Positions 37,155 through 48,508 of a DNA stretch of 64,000 bases are shown piece after piece. Each line of letters opens with the position of its first letter. The stretch's first letter is position 1. The DNA comes from Beta vulgaris subsp. vulgaris. Lineage: Eukaryota; Streptophyta; Magnoliopsida; Caryophyllales; Amaranthaceae. The stretch covers positions 45,389,673 through 45,453,672 of the forward strand of contig NC_079202.1 of the NCBI RefSeq assembly GCF_026745355.1, written 5' to 3'. Both the position numbers and the translations under genes were made by a program. The notes under the pieces are model-generated. The model had not been told where the DNA came from, ran no database searches, and worked only from the letters and a program-made list of their open reading frames with translations.

Positions 37155-37972
37155 AAAAACTCCATTATTGAACCTTGATTTCTACAATTGAGAAATAAAT
37201 TAAAAGACATAACGATAAAGGAAGAAAGAAAATTAGAAAAACTTAGTCTTTAATTGAATGAATCAATCCAAAGTAGCCAACTTGTAGAAATCAAGGTTCA
37301 ATAATGGAGTTTACTCTCAAAAAGCTGTCTCTAAAAAGTAATACTCTAGTTCCTAATTATGAAAAACTACCCAAAAATCTGTTTAATAATCCATAATTAA
37401 TGTTTACAAAACTAAAAAGGAAATAAAGAAACTCGCGGAAATCTGCTTGCCAACAGCTTGCACAGGCAAGCAGAAAATGGCACGGGCGTGCACCACTGTG
37501 CACGGGCAAGCAGAAAATGGCACGGGAGTGCACCACTATACATGGGCAAGCGGAATCTTGCTTGGGCGTGCACGCGAAACAAAATATTTTCTTCGTTCCA
37601 TTCACAAATTTGCACAGGCAAGCGACCATTCGCTTGGGCATGCGCCTTGGTTCATGGGTCAGCGAAATCTTACGTGGTCCCGCAAAGAGAATATTTTTCA
37701 ATATCATCATTCCTTCAACCCCAAAGCACTCAAACTCATCTTCTCGCATCCGAGAACTGCCAATTAGACCATCTACGAACCATCTTAGCTTCTCTTTGTC
37801 ACGACCGGCCATAAAAACCTGAAAATCACAGGGAAGAGCCAAAAGTATCTCGAAATTACACAATCGTTCAAAAAAATGCTCAAATTATGCAATTAGACCT
37901 AATATGCACTAAAAACTACATGAAAATGAGACTTAAAACCTACTTATATGCAACCAAAAACCGACTTATCAC
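37155..37972 (-). mobile_element. TGATAAGTC-type LTR fragment
   Basis: The minus strand starts TGATAAGTCGGTTTTTGG at 37972, like the LTRs at 13388 and 29486. It contains alternating GCACGGGCGTGCA and GCACAGGCAAGC motifs at 37455-37640. The frame 37357-37863 on minus spans these repeats and has no known domain. The left side is cut at the junction with integrase sequence. Confidence 0.65.
37157..37312. repeat. 31-bp perfect inverted repeat
   Basis: 37157-37187 (AAACTCCATTATTGAACC...) is the exact reverse complement of 37282-37312, with 94 bases between. It lies at the breakpoint between integrase and LTR sequence. Confidence 0.85.
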
Positions 37973-38550
37973 TCCTCCTTGAGCCAACTATAATCGACTC
38001 GCACTGATCCGCATAATTAACCAGGTAGTTATAATGAATCATTATGTAGCTATAGCAATTACTAATGCATAAATATGAACAATATAATTTATGAAGCACA
38101 CGTACACCTCTTGAATATCGAATCACGTACCAAGGGACAGAGACGGGAAAAATTAGCTTGTATTTGTCCCAAAACTAATCAAGATGAGTGGGTACATGGG
38201 TTTGGTTTGGGTATTAAGTCTCAGTTGAAATTGGGTACGTGGTGGCAATCGATTAAGAAGGATAGAGATGTACCCAACCCCTTTTAGTGAAACTTAGAGG
38301 AGGAAAAATCAGATATAGGGTTTTCCTCCAAGATTTTGAATTCTCTCTCACCTGAGCTCTTTCGGACTTCAAAGTGCACCCTTCTGTTCACCACCGTCAT
38401 CAACGCATTAATTCCTTGGAGGATATTGAATTTCTAGAGTTTGCAGAACTCTCACTAGATGAGACTGAGTTAGAAAATGAGTTGCTCGTTGAAGATTGAT
38501 GTGCTTTATCTACTTTATACAATTTAAGACATTAAACGTAAATGAGTATT
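37973..38550. repeat. direct repeat copy 1 of about 580-620 bp
   Basis: It matches 39424-40045 closely, for example CTCCTCCTT.AGCCAACT at the start and GAGTTGCTCG.TGAAGATTGA near the end. Copy 1 begins exactly at the LTR terminus (37972). A plus-strand frame ending in GAAGAT-TGA (near 38497) is kept in both copies, but I recognise no domain. Confidence 0.75.
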
Positions 38551-38850
38551 TCAACAGAAATGAGCTCATTATTTTGTTTTAGTTGATTTAATGATTGATA
38601 CATATAAACTACACTAATTTCCCAATGACGTGTCCATTCTATATAGAGTTTTTAGCCCCGTTCCTTGGCGAGTACTGCTTTGAGCTCTTACGTGTGCGAT
38701 CTAATATTGTTGGACTTAGTTTCACTATTTTGTGTTTGCAGGTTATGTATCTAAGGCCTGAATGTAGCTATGGAAGGCCAGTGCAATGATTATCTAACGT
38801 CCGCATTAAGTTTGTGAAATAAGACAAGTGCTCTAAAGAATAAAGGGGGA
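38551..38850. repeat. segment duplicated upstream of the L33 gene
   Basis: It is similar to 45255-45550, sharing CCCAATGACGTGTCCATTCT, GAGTACTGCTTTGAGCTCTT and TAGCTATGGAAGGCCA. No coding frame is convincing. Confidence 0.7.
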
Positions 38851-39423
38851 GTAGTTTAGTCATTCAAATACTATGTTTTGAATGATGTGGCTACTATAGT
38901 ATTAATTGGCCACTAGGATATGAGATGTTCACCTTGCTTTGGACATTTTTCTATATTTGTTTTATCCCTTTAGGAGGTGCTCGTCCTAGATACGGGTGTA
39001 AATTGGTTGAATTGCATTGAACTTTGTCAAATCCAAATTCGATTAATTTTTTTTTGACTTGACAAAATAAGTTTTAACTCGATCCAAACTTGTTTTGAGT
39101 TCAATCCTAAACATGTTTCTCGAATCCGAATCTAGTCCAGTTAAATCCGATATTAAATTAGTTTTTCTTTAACCCAATTTAGTCAGCGAACATTAAATGT
39201 TTACAATAAAATGCGAATTGCAAAATACAAGACCCAATCTAAAATAATAATTAAAAAGCCTTCTTAAAATCTTATGTTCATAATAGTCAGCAAGATAACA
39301 ACCACCCATCAACAATACAAGGTGATTTCAAAAAATTAAAAACTAAAAAATGAAAACTAATAACAAACTATCTCTCAGTTGTTAAGTGCACCCATTTCTC
39401 TCCATCTCCTATCCAACATCTAC
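38851..39423. other. intergenic AT-rich stretch
   Basis: I see no gene. 39000-39180 has AAATCCGA/AACTCGA-like words that may be an old hAT remnant, with no termini found. Confidence 0.4.
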
Positions 39424-40045
39424 TTACTCCTCCTTCAGCCAACTGTAATCGACTCGCAGTGATCACATAATTAATCGAGTAGTTATAATGAATCATTATG
39501 TAGTTATAGCTTGCTATTATCCTTGTTAAATCAATTTTAAATGATTTCAATAGTTTGATAATCATAACAATTGGTAATGCATAAATATGAACCATATAAC
39601 CTATGAAGCACAGGTACACCTCTCGGACATCGAATCACGTACCGAGGGACATATACGGGAAGAATCAGCTTGGATTTGTCCCCAAAACTAATCAGGATGG
39701 GTGGGTATATGGGTTTGTTTGTGTATAGCTGGGTTGAAATTAGGTACGTAGAGGGAATCAATTAAGAGCGAGAGAAACGTACCCAACTCCTTTCAGTGAA
39801 ACTTAGACGAAGAAAAATCAGATATAAGATTTTCAACCAAAATTTTGAATTCTCTTGCACCTGAGCTCTTTTGAACTTCGAAGCGCACCCCTCCGTCTTG
39901 CCACCATCATCGGCGCATTGATTCCTTGGAGGATTTTGGGTTTTTAGAGTTTACAGAACTCTCACTAGATGAGATGGAATCAGAAAATGAGTTGCTCGAT
40001 GAAGATTGATGTGCTTTATCTACTTGTTATAATTTAAAACATTAA
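39424..40045. repeat. direct repeat copy 2
   Basis: This is the partner of 37973-38550, with an extra insertion of about 60 bases near 39510-39560. The final frame ends at the same TGA as in copy 1. Confidence 0.75.
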
Positions 40046-40291
40046 ACTTAGTTGTAGTTCTTTTTTTTTTGTATTTTGCAGTACTTAATTTTCATTTTAG
40101 GGGATTTTGAAGTACTTATATAAGGATTTTAATTTAGTTAAATAAGTTTTTTAGCTAAATCCATACTGTACCCGTTTTAGAAATTTTTATTTTGTCGTTT
40201 TCCGTTCTCGTATCCGTCCTCATATTCATTTCCTTGCTACTTATAATATAACCCCTACAACAAATTAATATAGTAAGAGTCCCTTAACTTA

Positions 40292-41434
40292 GGGTGCGTT
40301 CTATTCAACTTATTGGCCCTGAACTTATTGGACCTTATCTGAACTGAACTTATTGAACCTGAACTGAACTTATTGGAACTTATTAAACCTGATTGGACCT
40401 GATTCAACTTATTAGACCTGATTGAACCTGATTGAAACTTATTAGACCTTATTGAAACTTATTGACCTTATTGAAACTTATTAGACCTTATTGGCCCTGA
40501 TTGAAACTTATTAGACCTTATTGGACCTGATTGAAACGTATTAGACCTTATTGGACCTGATTGTAACTTATTTGACCTTATTAGACTAAAAAATTGACTA
40601 TTAGTAATATAAATATTACCCCTAACGTAAATACTACCCCTCAAAATTTATTATGAAGTAATAATTAATAAAATTTATCCTTTAAAAAAATAATTATTAT
40701 TAATTATCTCTTATGATAATTAATTTAACAAAAAAAATTACTATTTATATATTTAACATGTTATCTCTAGTTATTTAAAGACGAATTGCAAAATATTGTA
40801 ATTATAATTATTATTATTGTTAACCTTAATTATTTGACCATGATTATAATATTATTTAATAGCAATATGAATAATCAAATAATAGACAATAATACAAGTA
40901 TAATACTATACATTGTGGTACTTTAATAAAAAATTCTAATAATAACATAATCAGCTAATAGTAATATGAATAATAAGATAATAGAAATAATACAAATAAA
41001 TAATAAAATAATAGACATAATACAAATAAATAATAAAATAATAGACACTAATACAAGTATAATACTATATAATCATTGTGGTACTTTAATTAAAATTCTA
41101 ATAATAACATAATCAGCTAATAGTGATATGAAATCATGAATAACAAAATAATGGACAATAATACAAATGTTTATTAAACATTGACTATTTGGACCTTATT
41201 GGACCCTATTAGACCTGATTGGAACTTATTGGACCTTATTAGACCTTATTGGAACTTATTACACCTGATTGGAACTTATTGCACCTGATTGGAACATATT
41301 GGACCTTATTAGACCTTATTGGAACTTACTTCCCTTATTTTACTTCCCTTATTAGACCTTATTGCAACTTATCTGAACTTATCTAAACTTATTGGACCTG
41401 AAACTTAATTTTTTAAGTTGAACAGAACGCACCT
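40292..41434 (-). mobile_element. Harbinger-derived MITE (1143 bp)
   Basis: Its ends are GGGTGCGTTCT and AGAACGCACCT, with TTA target duplications (40289-40291 and 41435-41437). Subterminal arrays of ACTTATTGGACC-type units occupy both arms. Reverse-complemented, its left and right arms match the two arms of the Harbinger element at 51745-54678. The transposase region (about 52415-54466) is missing. It is therefore an internal-deletion derivative of that family, in opposite orientation. Confidence 0.9.
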
Positions 41435-41437
41435 TTA

Positions 41438-43971
41438 ATGGGTCAACTTGAAACCAAATGATGGATTATGGTCAAGGAATTTTCAACTGGGAGGTGAAAA
41501 CAACCGAAGCCTGAAATTATATAACCACCATTTTTGCGAGGTTAATGGTCAAGGGGGTTTTGTCTTTGTTGCGATTAGTACATGACTATGGTTGCGGTGT
41601 TACCAACATAGCATCTTTTTCCTTTTTTCTTGTTTTTTCTACTGCAAAAAAGCCTTTCCTCCACTAGTCAATCTGCCACTTGACTATCACTCAAACAGTC
41701 TGCCACATTTGATAATTAAGCACAAAGATTTCTGCAAAAAGATCAAAGGACCCCTAAATGTTTGGGAACAACGAGTTTGACATAGCCCCACTTCAATCCC
41801 TTCAAACAATCAAAGAGTGTTAAACAAGCTAGACCACCTCTTCCAAGTTCCAACAGCGTAACAACGAGGCTGTCCTTGCAAACCAAGGCTACACCCGTGG
41901 ATAGATCTAGGATTTTGAATTTGGGGGTCCTAAATCTCCTAACTAAACCAAGCAAATAGATAATAATTGTAATAATAATAATTTAGTTTTAACAGTAAGA
42001 AAACCAAACTTTATGTTATCTGAATCATATACTAGATATACCTTCATTATATCAATATTTCAAGTAATTTCCATTTTTAGTAAATTAAACAAATTGACTT
42101 TTACACTCATAATCAGGCGCGACTCTACCTTTAATATCTTCAATTATCTATTCCTAAAGTTTTTAGGAAGTTGATATAAATTTGGTAAATGTAAATATTA
42201 GAAACAAATCCAAAATTTTACGTAGTAAAATTATTTGTAAGTTTTTGTAAATAAATCTTGGTCATACTTAATATAGCAATAGTGTACAAAGTCAAACTGT
42301 TGAATTATTTATTTGAAAATGAAAGGAGAATAATCGTTATATCACAAAAAAGAAGGTTAAAAATTAGAGTTAAAATTAAGAGAGATGTATAATATTGAAG
42401 ATTATGAAATAAGATCCAACATAGAAAAGAAAATGTGGTAAAAGAGAAAAAAATAGCAAAAAGTAAAAAGTAAAATAAACAAACAAACAATAATGCAGCA
42501 AGTAAATTAAGAAGAAAGAAAAAAAAAAAGGGAAAAAAAAGTTGGAAATGGTGCAGGTGTTCGAACCCGCATACTGCATGCAAGAATTAGTTAGCTACAT
42601 TGTATTGATCTTAAGTGCAGGTATTAGTTTTATACTATGTGTTTGTCTGACGTTAAAAGAAAAAGGAAAACTAATTTGTTTTTTGTGGGGCCTGTGTCAC
42701 CTAGGACCCTTAATAGGTCCGCCTCTCACTACACCCATTTGAGATATTTACTCATAACCCAGGCACCATTGATCTCGGGTATGAGATCAACAAATTATAT
42801 AACCTGCTCTCAACCAATCTATGCAAACAACATACTCCAGGAAAATCCAGAGGTGGAACTACGCTTTTCCCGGAAATTAGAATCTTCAACAAAGCATGAC
42901 TTAAGTTAACAGTAAAGAATTTGGAATAGTATTACCACCAAAGTCTGAAGCAGACATAGATTAATGAGAATACTTAAGTTCGCATCAGCATTGAGACTCA
43001 GGTAACCATATTTCCATATACGAGACACTGACATCGACAGTCTGACAGACACCTCTTGAACAGATTATCAATATATTTACCACCTTTATTACATAGGCAA
43101 CACTTCTCACACAAAAGGATATCTGTAATCTCCAAATTAAAAAGACAGCTATAGCCTTCTAAGCCAGCTTCCAAATGAAGATCCTACACATGGTTATAAA
43201 TGAAGACACCACGGCTTTCTCCAAAGACAACCTTGAAAATTAAGAGGCAATGAAAAGATAACAAATAAGCGATTACAAACAAAAGGAACCATTCTACCTT
43301 CTACAAAGCTTCATAGTTAGGATTTCACTTGCAGGTTTACTGACAAATTAATTTACCCGGAACTCTAGAGTAGCTTCTTAGCTACTAACTGGTTGTGATT
43401 ACGAACTCTACAAGCATTTCAACAGAAATTATGTTCCCTGCCACGGAAAACTGGCACGGTCACTCCTATACAACTTCACAAGTTGAAATCCAGTCATATA
43501 ATTACACAGAGCAACTTTGATAACTCGTCTACATTCATCAAACTCCCACACCAAAGCACATACAAACATTATATATTTCCCAATTCCCCCATGGAGACTA
43601 AACCTAGAGTTTCTTTCAACCTTCGAATAACTTGCATTGTATTCCTCTCAACTTTATTTAGCTTCAAATAAAGTAAAGACTCCTAGCAAACTCCTACTCC
43701 TAAGAATATTATCACCTAATACTCAACTCCGTACACCAGAATATGAGAAACTAGGCCGCCCACCTCTCAAATGGTACTAAAGTCAGCAGCTAGCTAGCTA
43801 TGCCTAGTGGTGGGGCAACCAGCAACACAAGCTAGATGATGATACCTTCCAAGCTCCCAATCACTAGGAACCTGTTATGGAGAAGTAATTGGACTCTAGG
43901 AGGAAGAAAGAAGTGTGACTTGAAGGACAAAGTGGCATTTCAAGCTAGTGAGAAGAGCTACTACAAAAACT
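41438..43971. other. intergenic DNA without confident gene
   Basis: It includes A-rich DNA (42360-42545), a short GGGTTCGAAC-like word (about 42550), and at 43290-43435 a partial copy of the repeat at 2182-2300. Frames on both strands lack recognisable domains. Confidence 0.5.
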
Positions 43972-43979
43972 ATTCTAAC

Positions 43980-44277
43980 TAGGGCTTTTCAAAAATATCC
44001 AATCCGAATTATCCGATCCAAAAATCTGCCGATCCGATCCGAAATTTCGGATATCCGATCCGATTTTAAAATTTCGGATATTTCGGATCGGATATCCGAA
44101 AAAAATTCGTGTTTTCGGATGGGATACGAATCAGAATTTTCAAAAATGTCAACGGCCTGATCCGAAAACCCGGTGATCCGATCGAAAAAGTTCGTATATC
44201 CGAAAATTTCGGATCGGATTCGGATCACAATTCCTCCGATCCGGAATTGATCCGATATCCGACATTAAACCGTCCTA
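43980..44277. mobile_element. hAT-type MITE (298 bp)
   Basis: It starts TAGGGCTTTTC and ends CCGTCCTA. The flanks are ATTCTAAC (43972-43979) and ATTCTGAC (44278-44285), an 8-bp duplication with one change. The interior is filled with ATCCGATCC and GGATATCCG repeats, typical hAT subterminal motifs. Frames on both strands are repeat-derived. Confidence 0.85.
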
Positions 44278-44734
44278 ATTCTGACCATTCTATAGACACA
44301 AAAAATGTATGCATTATACTCGGTAAATTTTCGGTATAGCTTGAGTATGAGGTGAATATCCATAAGCTACATGTAAAACTGGGTATATAACTTCATCAGC
44401 TAGTAAACTTGCAAATTAAGGGACTGGGGAAAATAGAGAACCCAATTAATAAATCCTCATTCAAAATGAACCCATAAAAAGAACAAAGAAAATCAAAATT
44501 TCATCCAGTGACACACTTGCAATGTTAGTTACATCAGGCACAAATCAATAGTGTTCAACAACTATTAAAAACAATGCCACAAGCTGCCACACCTAAATAC
44601 CAAAAATACTCTTAGGGCTCGCTTGATTCCATTACCATCGCCATTTAGTACCACCTATCAAACGCGCTGTTTAATTATTACCATCACCAACTGAGAGAAA
44701 ACACTGAATCAAAAAGTAAATTCCAATTTCTTGC

Positions 44735-44911
44735 CTACTTCATCTTGGCCTCAGTAAATAAAACATGGCGATTAACTCTGGGATCAAATTTACGGAACTC
44801 AAGCTTCTCAGTAATCTTCTTAGGGTTCTTCTTTGTAACATAGAAGAATCCAGTACCCGCAGATGAAACTAGCCTTATAAATATTGCACCACCCTTTTTA
44901 GCCCTTCCCAT
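44735..44911 (-). CDS. RPL33: ribosomal protein bL33, probably mitochondrial
   Basis: A 58-residue protein, [11 protein letters not shown]...LFTEAKMK, is encoded in one exon. It contains [19 protein letters not shown] and [20 protein letters not shown], the bL33 signature. bL33 is a small protein of the large ribosomal subunit. Nuclear plant copies of this short form, without a cleaved presequence, are annotated as mitochondrial L33; that localisation is from family knowledge. The ATG at 44911 is chosen because it gives the family N-terminus and an in-frame TAG follows at 44735. A leader intron probably lies between about 45052 and 44915 (acceptor ATTATAG just before AAAATGG). The reading frame is intact. 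Confidence 0.92.
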   Translation of the reverse strand: MGRAKKGGAIFIRLVSSAGTGFFYVTKKNPKKITEKLEFRKFDPRVNRHVLFTEAKMK

Positions 44912-45170
44912 TTTCTATAATCAACAAAAAAAAAAAGCTAACTACACCTGCATATGAAGAAATTTATACAAACAAACAATCAGCCACTCAGAAATTAAAT
45001 TTTCACATATAAATTAAAATAATGATAAATGAAGACATTACTGAATAAACCTGAAAAATCCGAGTTTAAAATCTTGTAGAAGAAGTTTAATTTGCCCCAA
45101 CATATTCTCATGTAAATCGCAAATTGTGTGTGCTCTGATTAAGGGTTACAGGAAAAAAACTAAAATGGGT
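44912..45170 (-). promoter_or_regulatory. L33 5' leader with probable intron
   Basis: On minus, an exon-like sequence ends TTTTTCAG|GTTTATTC near 45052. A pyrimidine-rich tract and AG precede the ATG. Exact transcript ends cannot be read from sequence. Confidence 0.45.
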
Positions 45171-45254
45171 CATTGGTTTTTTTTCTTTAGTCCATGCTTT
45201 CTTTTCTTTGCCTATGCATCCGAATTTGGGGTTTGAGGCCAATACAACTGTTTA

Positions 45255-45550
45255 TCACTCATTATTTTGTTTTATCTGATTTGATGATTAATGCATATGA
45301 ACTACGCTAATTTCCCCAATGACGTGTCCATTCTATATAAAGTTTTTATCCCCGTTCCTTGGCAATTGAGTACTGCTTTGAGCTCTTATGTTTCCGATTT
45401 AATATTGTTGGACTTGTTTTCTCTCTTTTGTGCTTTATTTTGCAGGTTATGCATCTAAGGCCTCAATTTAGCTATGGAAGGCCACTACAATGATTATTTG
45501 ACGTCCAAAGAAAGTCCGTGAAATAAGACAAGTGCTCCGGACTGAAAAAG
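45255..45550. repeat. second copy of the segment at 38551-38850
   Basis: It shares the blocks listed for 38551-38850 and lies just upstream of the L33 gene. This shows that part of the L33 flank was duplicated within the window. Confidence 0.7.
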
Positions 45551-45880
45551 TAAAGTAAGAATAGAGAAAAGGGGATTACCTGATAAGGCGAAAACCACCC
45601 GGTTGACCAAGCGAAGTCTCGTGGTGGTTTTACATGGTTAAATTATTTGCATGATTGAAGTTTTCCAATACTTGTTGCATTCATTTTGGCAAATTGAGTG
45701 GTCTTTAGTTTATAGGGGTAGTCATACTAGGTTGACAAGATATTTTGACTTAGCCTTAACTATTTGTTGGCTTGAGACCTCAATTGATCCCGAGTTTATT
45801 GGTATAGAGCGAGAGTTCATGCTAGATGCTTAGGCAAATTATTTGTGCATCGAGAGATGGTTGGAGTTATTAGTGAAGAC
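45551..45880. other. unassigned sequence
   Basis: The plus frames at 45651-45833 and 45843-46025 read like a broken protein (SIDPEFIGIEREFMLDA, IERWLELLVK). I cannot match it to a family. Confidence 0.3.
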
Positions 45881-47014
45881 TAGGGATGACAACGGGTCGG
45901 ATTTGGACAAGGTCCAGGTGGACCCGGATCTGTTTTCATACTCGGATGCAGCGGGTCTGAATATGTTGGATCCGGAGATCCAGCTCATTTTATCTAATTT
46001 TACCTACTTTTTGATATTAAAATAATTTCCGAAGCGATAAAATGATTTCCAACGCCATAAAACACTAATTATATTCTAAAATCTGAATATATTATTTGAC
46101 AACAAATTCAAATCAACTTTTCAATTCAATATAAACAATACTCTTGTATAATAAGCACATCACACATATACAAATGATTTAAACAATACTCTTGTATAAA
46201 TTATAATAAGTACAACACACATACACAAATGATTTAAACAATACTCTTGTATAAATTATAATAAGCACAACACACAATTGACAATACTCTTGTATGATAA
46301 GCACAACATACAAATCATAATATAGTCTTGTATAAGACTCACTAGTCACTAGTAAACTAATCATGTGATATTCTTGCTAACTAAAACTGTTCACATCATT
46401 AACCACAGCACACTACACATACACACCACAAAACCTACCATTTCCACGTTTACTCACAGCACACTACACATACACACCAATTTTCAGCATGCCCAAAAGA
46501 AAAATAAACTTATTCAATTAAAATGATAATACTTTCCAAATTTCAGCATGCCCAGCAGAGAAAAATAAGCTTTTGAGTTCACATACTAATTAAGCAATGT
46601 ATATTAAGAAATGACAAGAAAAAGAAGTATAATAATCAACAAAAAAGTAATAATAACACACAAGTTGAAAAATACCTCGTCGGAAACAACCTTAACTGTA
46701 GAAGATGGTGGTGACAGGTGACTCGTGCGCTCCGTCGAACAGCCTCGAACCGTCGAACAGCGCCGCTTAACTCAAAAGCTTATTTTCGAATCTTTCCGGT
46801 GGTGATATCGCCGGAAGGCCGAAGGAGAGTTAGGGTTTAGGAGGATGAGAAATTTGAGCGAAGACTGAAGGATTTAGGAATGAAAATAGGAAAATAAATG
46901 TTGAGGGACCAGCATTTCCATGAAAGTAAAAGCCCAGCGCAAAGTGGCTTAGAACTTAGAAGTTACAAGCCCAGCAGCCCAAGTGCCCAACTACTTTTTC
47001 TTTATTAGTGAAGA
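45881..47014. mobile_element. possible hAT element, one recognisable end
   Basis: It begins TAGGGATGACAACGGGTCGG, a typical hAT terminus. GTGAAGAC precedes it (45873-45880) and recurs at 47015-47022. On minus, 46990-46680 looks like a gene leader with AAACCCTAA and a GT donor, similar in position to the leader in the hAT at 27560. The expected inverted terminus on the right is not visible. Confidence 0.45.
46120..46330. repeat. minisatellite, about 48-55 bp unit
   Basis: About three and a half copies carry the core CAATACTCTTGTATAA and AAGCACAACACACA. Just downstream, CACAGCACACTACACATACA occurs twice (about 46402 and 46454) and CAGCATGCCCA twice. Confidence 0.75.
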
Positions 47015-47022
47015 GTGAAGAC

Positions 47023-47645
47023 ATTGTTTGATCATGTAGTGCTCATGTATTATTCCCCATGTTTACGGCTCCTTTGTCTATCTCATGATGAGTTATGTAC
47101 TTATGTTGGAACTCCTATCCCTCTACATTTTTCCTTATCTGAAATCCCTCTACATCTAATTTGGTCCTTAGCTTAGCAAAACAACATTCTTGTCCAAGTC
47201 TTCGACTTAGCTTACAACGATTAGCAATATTGTTGCTTTTTTAGCTATTTCATGGGGATCTCGACCTTTACTTATCACTCTACTTAGTTTAGTGATAGTT
47301 GCGATTAGTTTGATTTAGGTTTTTGTCCAACGACTAGTATATCCTTCATTACTTATTTATTCAGTTTGTAGGATTTGCTTATAGTTTGCTAGAGGGGTTA
47401 CTTACGCTAGATGTATATATAGGGTTACTAATAATATTATAAAGTTAGTACGAATTAGAATTTTAGTTTTCCATCTGTATATTTGCAAGGGTTACTTACT
47501 AAGTCTATAGGAGTTACTTATAGCAATGTATGGGGGTTACTTATTAAAATTCTTGGTATTTGTTTACAAATGTATTTTGAGATTCTAATAATGTTTTAGG
47601 AGGGTTACTTATTAAGTTTATAGTAGTTGCTGATAAAGTTTATAT
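47023..47645. other. intergenic DNA with dispersed GGGTTACTTA repeats
   Basis: GGGTTACTTA-type words recur at 47395-47620. No gene is recognised. Confidence 0.45.
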
Positions 47646-47659
47646 TTGCGAAATGCAAT

Positions 47660-47910
47660 TGTGTTGTATGTGGTGAGTCAAATTCCTGCTATTGGAGCAA
47701 TTATGCAGTTTATAGTTCTTGAATGGAACCATGTGAGTAAACCTCAAGCGTGTTTACATGAAGATGGATATTTTCTGGTCAAGTTTGATAACATTGCCTA
47801 TAGAAATGAATTCTATACTTTGGCCCTTGTTATATTAATAGTAGACCTATCATTGTGAAAAATTGGACTTCTAACTGTTATGGGTCCAGCCCATCTTGCA
47901 ATATTTTCTA
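47660..47910 (+). pseudogene. LINE ORF1 (DUF4283-like) fragment
   Basis: The frame contains FIVLEWNHVSKPQACLHEDG and YFLVKFDNIAYRNE, then shifts frame to INSRPIIVKNWTSN. This is the DUF4283-like region of plant L1-type ORF1 proteins, which bind element RNA. At least one frameshift is present and no RT follows. Confidence 0.6.
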
Positions 47911-48253
47911 TTGCTTTTGGTCACATGTGTTATGGGCTTTTATGATGGACATATTATGTCTTATTTTTTGGGTCCATTTTGACATGGTTTTTTTGTGGCT
48001 TCTAAGAGAAGCTTGTATAGGCTTTGGTGTAGGCACTTAGTGGGTAAAGAGGGAAAAAAAAGTTCAGATTAAAAAAACACACACAAAAGAGAGAGGAACT
48101 AGAGAGTTCCAAGGGTGTTGTTCTGCTCGTTTTTCTTCGGCACACTCCTGGAGTTTTGGTTGCCGAAGGAGATCCCACTGTTGGAATTTTCTGAAATTTT
48201 TTCAGCTTGTTGGGGACACACGGGGATAGATTTTGACCGTTCGGATCGTCAAT
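47911..48253. other. unassigned sequence between LINE and Copia remnants
   Basis: I see no domain or terminus. CTTCGGCACACTCCTGGAG and its surroundings may be transposon leader sequence. Confidence 0.3.
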
Positions 48254-48508
48254 TCAAGCTCCTGTTAATCCGAAATTTCCTCTAGACAAAGCTGTTATTT
48301 TTAGGTGAATTCTCCAAACTTGATAATTTTCGGCCTTGATAAAAATTTCCATACGATTCTTCCAGTATGGATAATACTTGCCATTAAACATGGGTGGACG
48401 CTGAGTTGAGTAACCTTCTTCTAATCTTTCTCCTGATGTGTTCATCGTTTCCAGGAACTAGCTCCTCAGTGTTAACTGATTTTGGAGGAACTAGGCTCTG
48501 ATACCAAT
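48254..48508 (-). pseudogene. Copia gag N-terminal fragment with primer-binding site
   Basis: The minus frame from ATG 48445 has GYSTQRPPMFNGKYYPYWKN, the start of a Copia Gag. It is truncated after about 50 residues near 48254. The primer-binding site TGGTATCAGAGC (48495-48506, minus) lies two bases from the LTR. Confidence 0.8.

Noticed and set aside
37357..37863. 168-residue minus frame with Cys-rich repeats
   Set aside because: The Cys/Ala/His pattern comes from GCACGGGCGTGC repeats in an LTR. No known fold or start context is seen.
42541..42600. tRNA-like B-box word on minus (GGGTTCGAACACCTGCACC)
   Set aside because: No matching acceptor 5' strand, D arm or anticodon arm lies at the right distance, and no SINE A box is seen.
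46120..46480. CRISPR-like tandem repeats
   Set aside because: The units are contiguous degenerate minisatellite copies without unique spacers, in a plant nuclear context.
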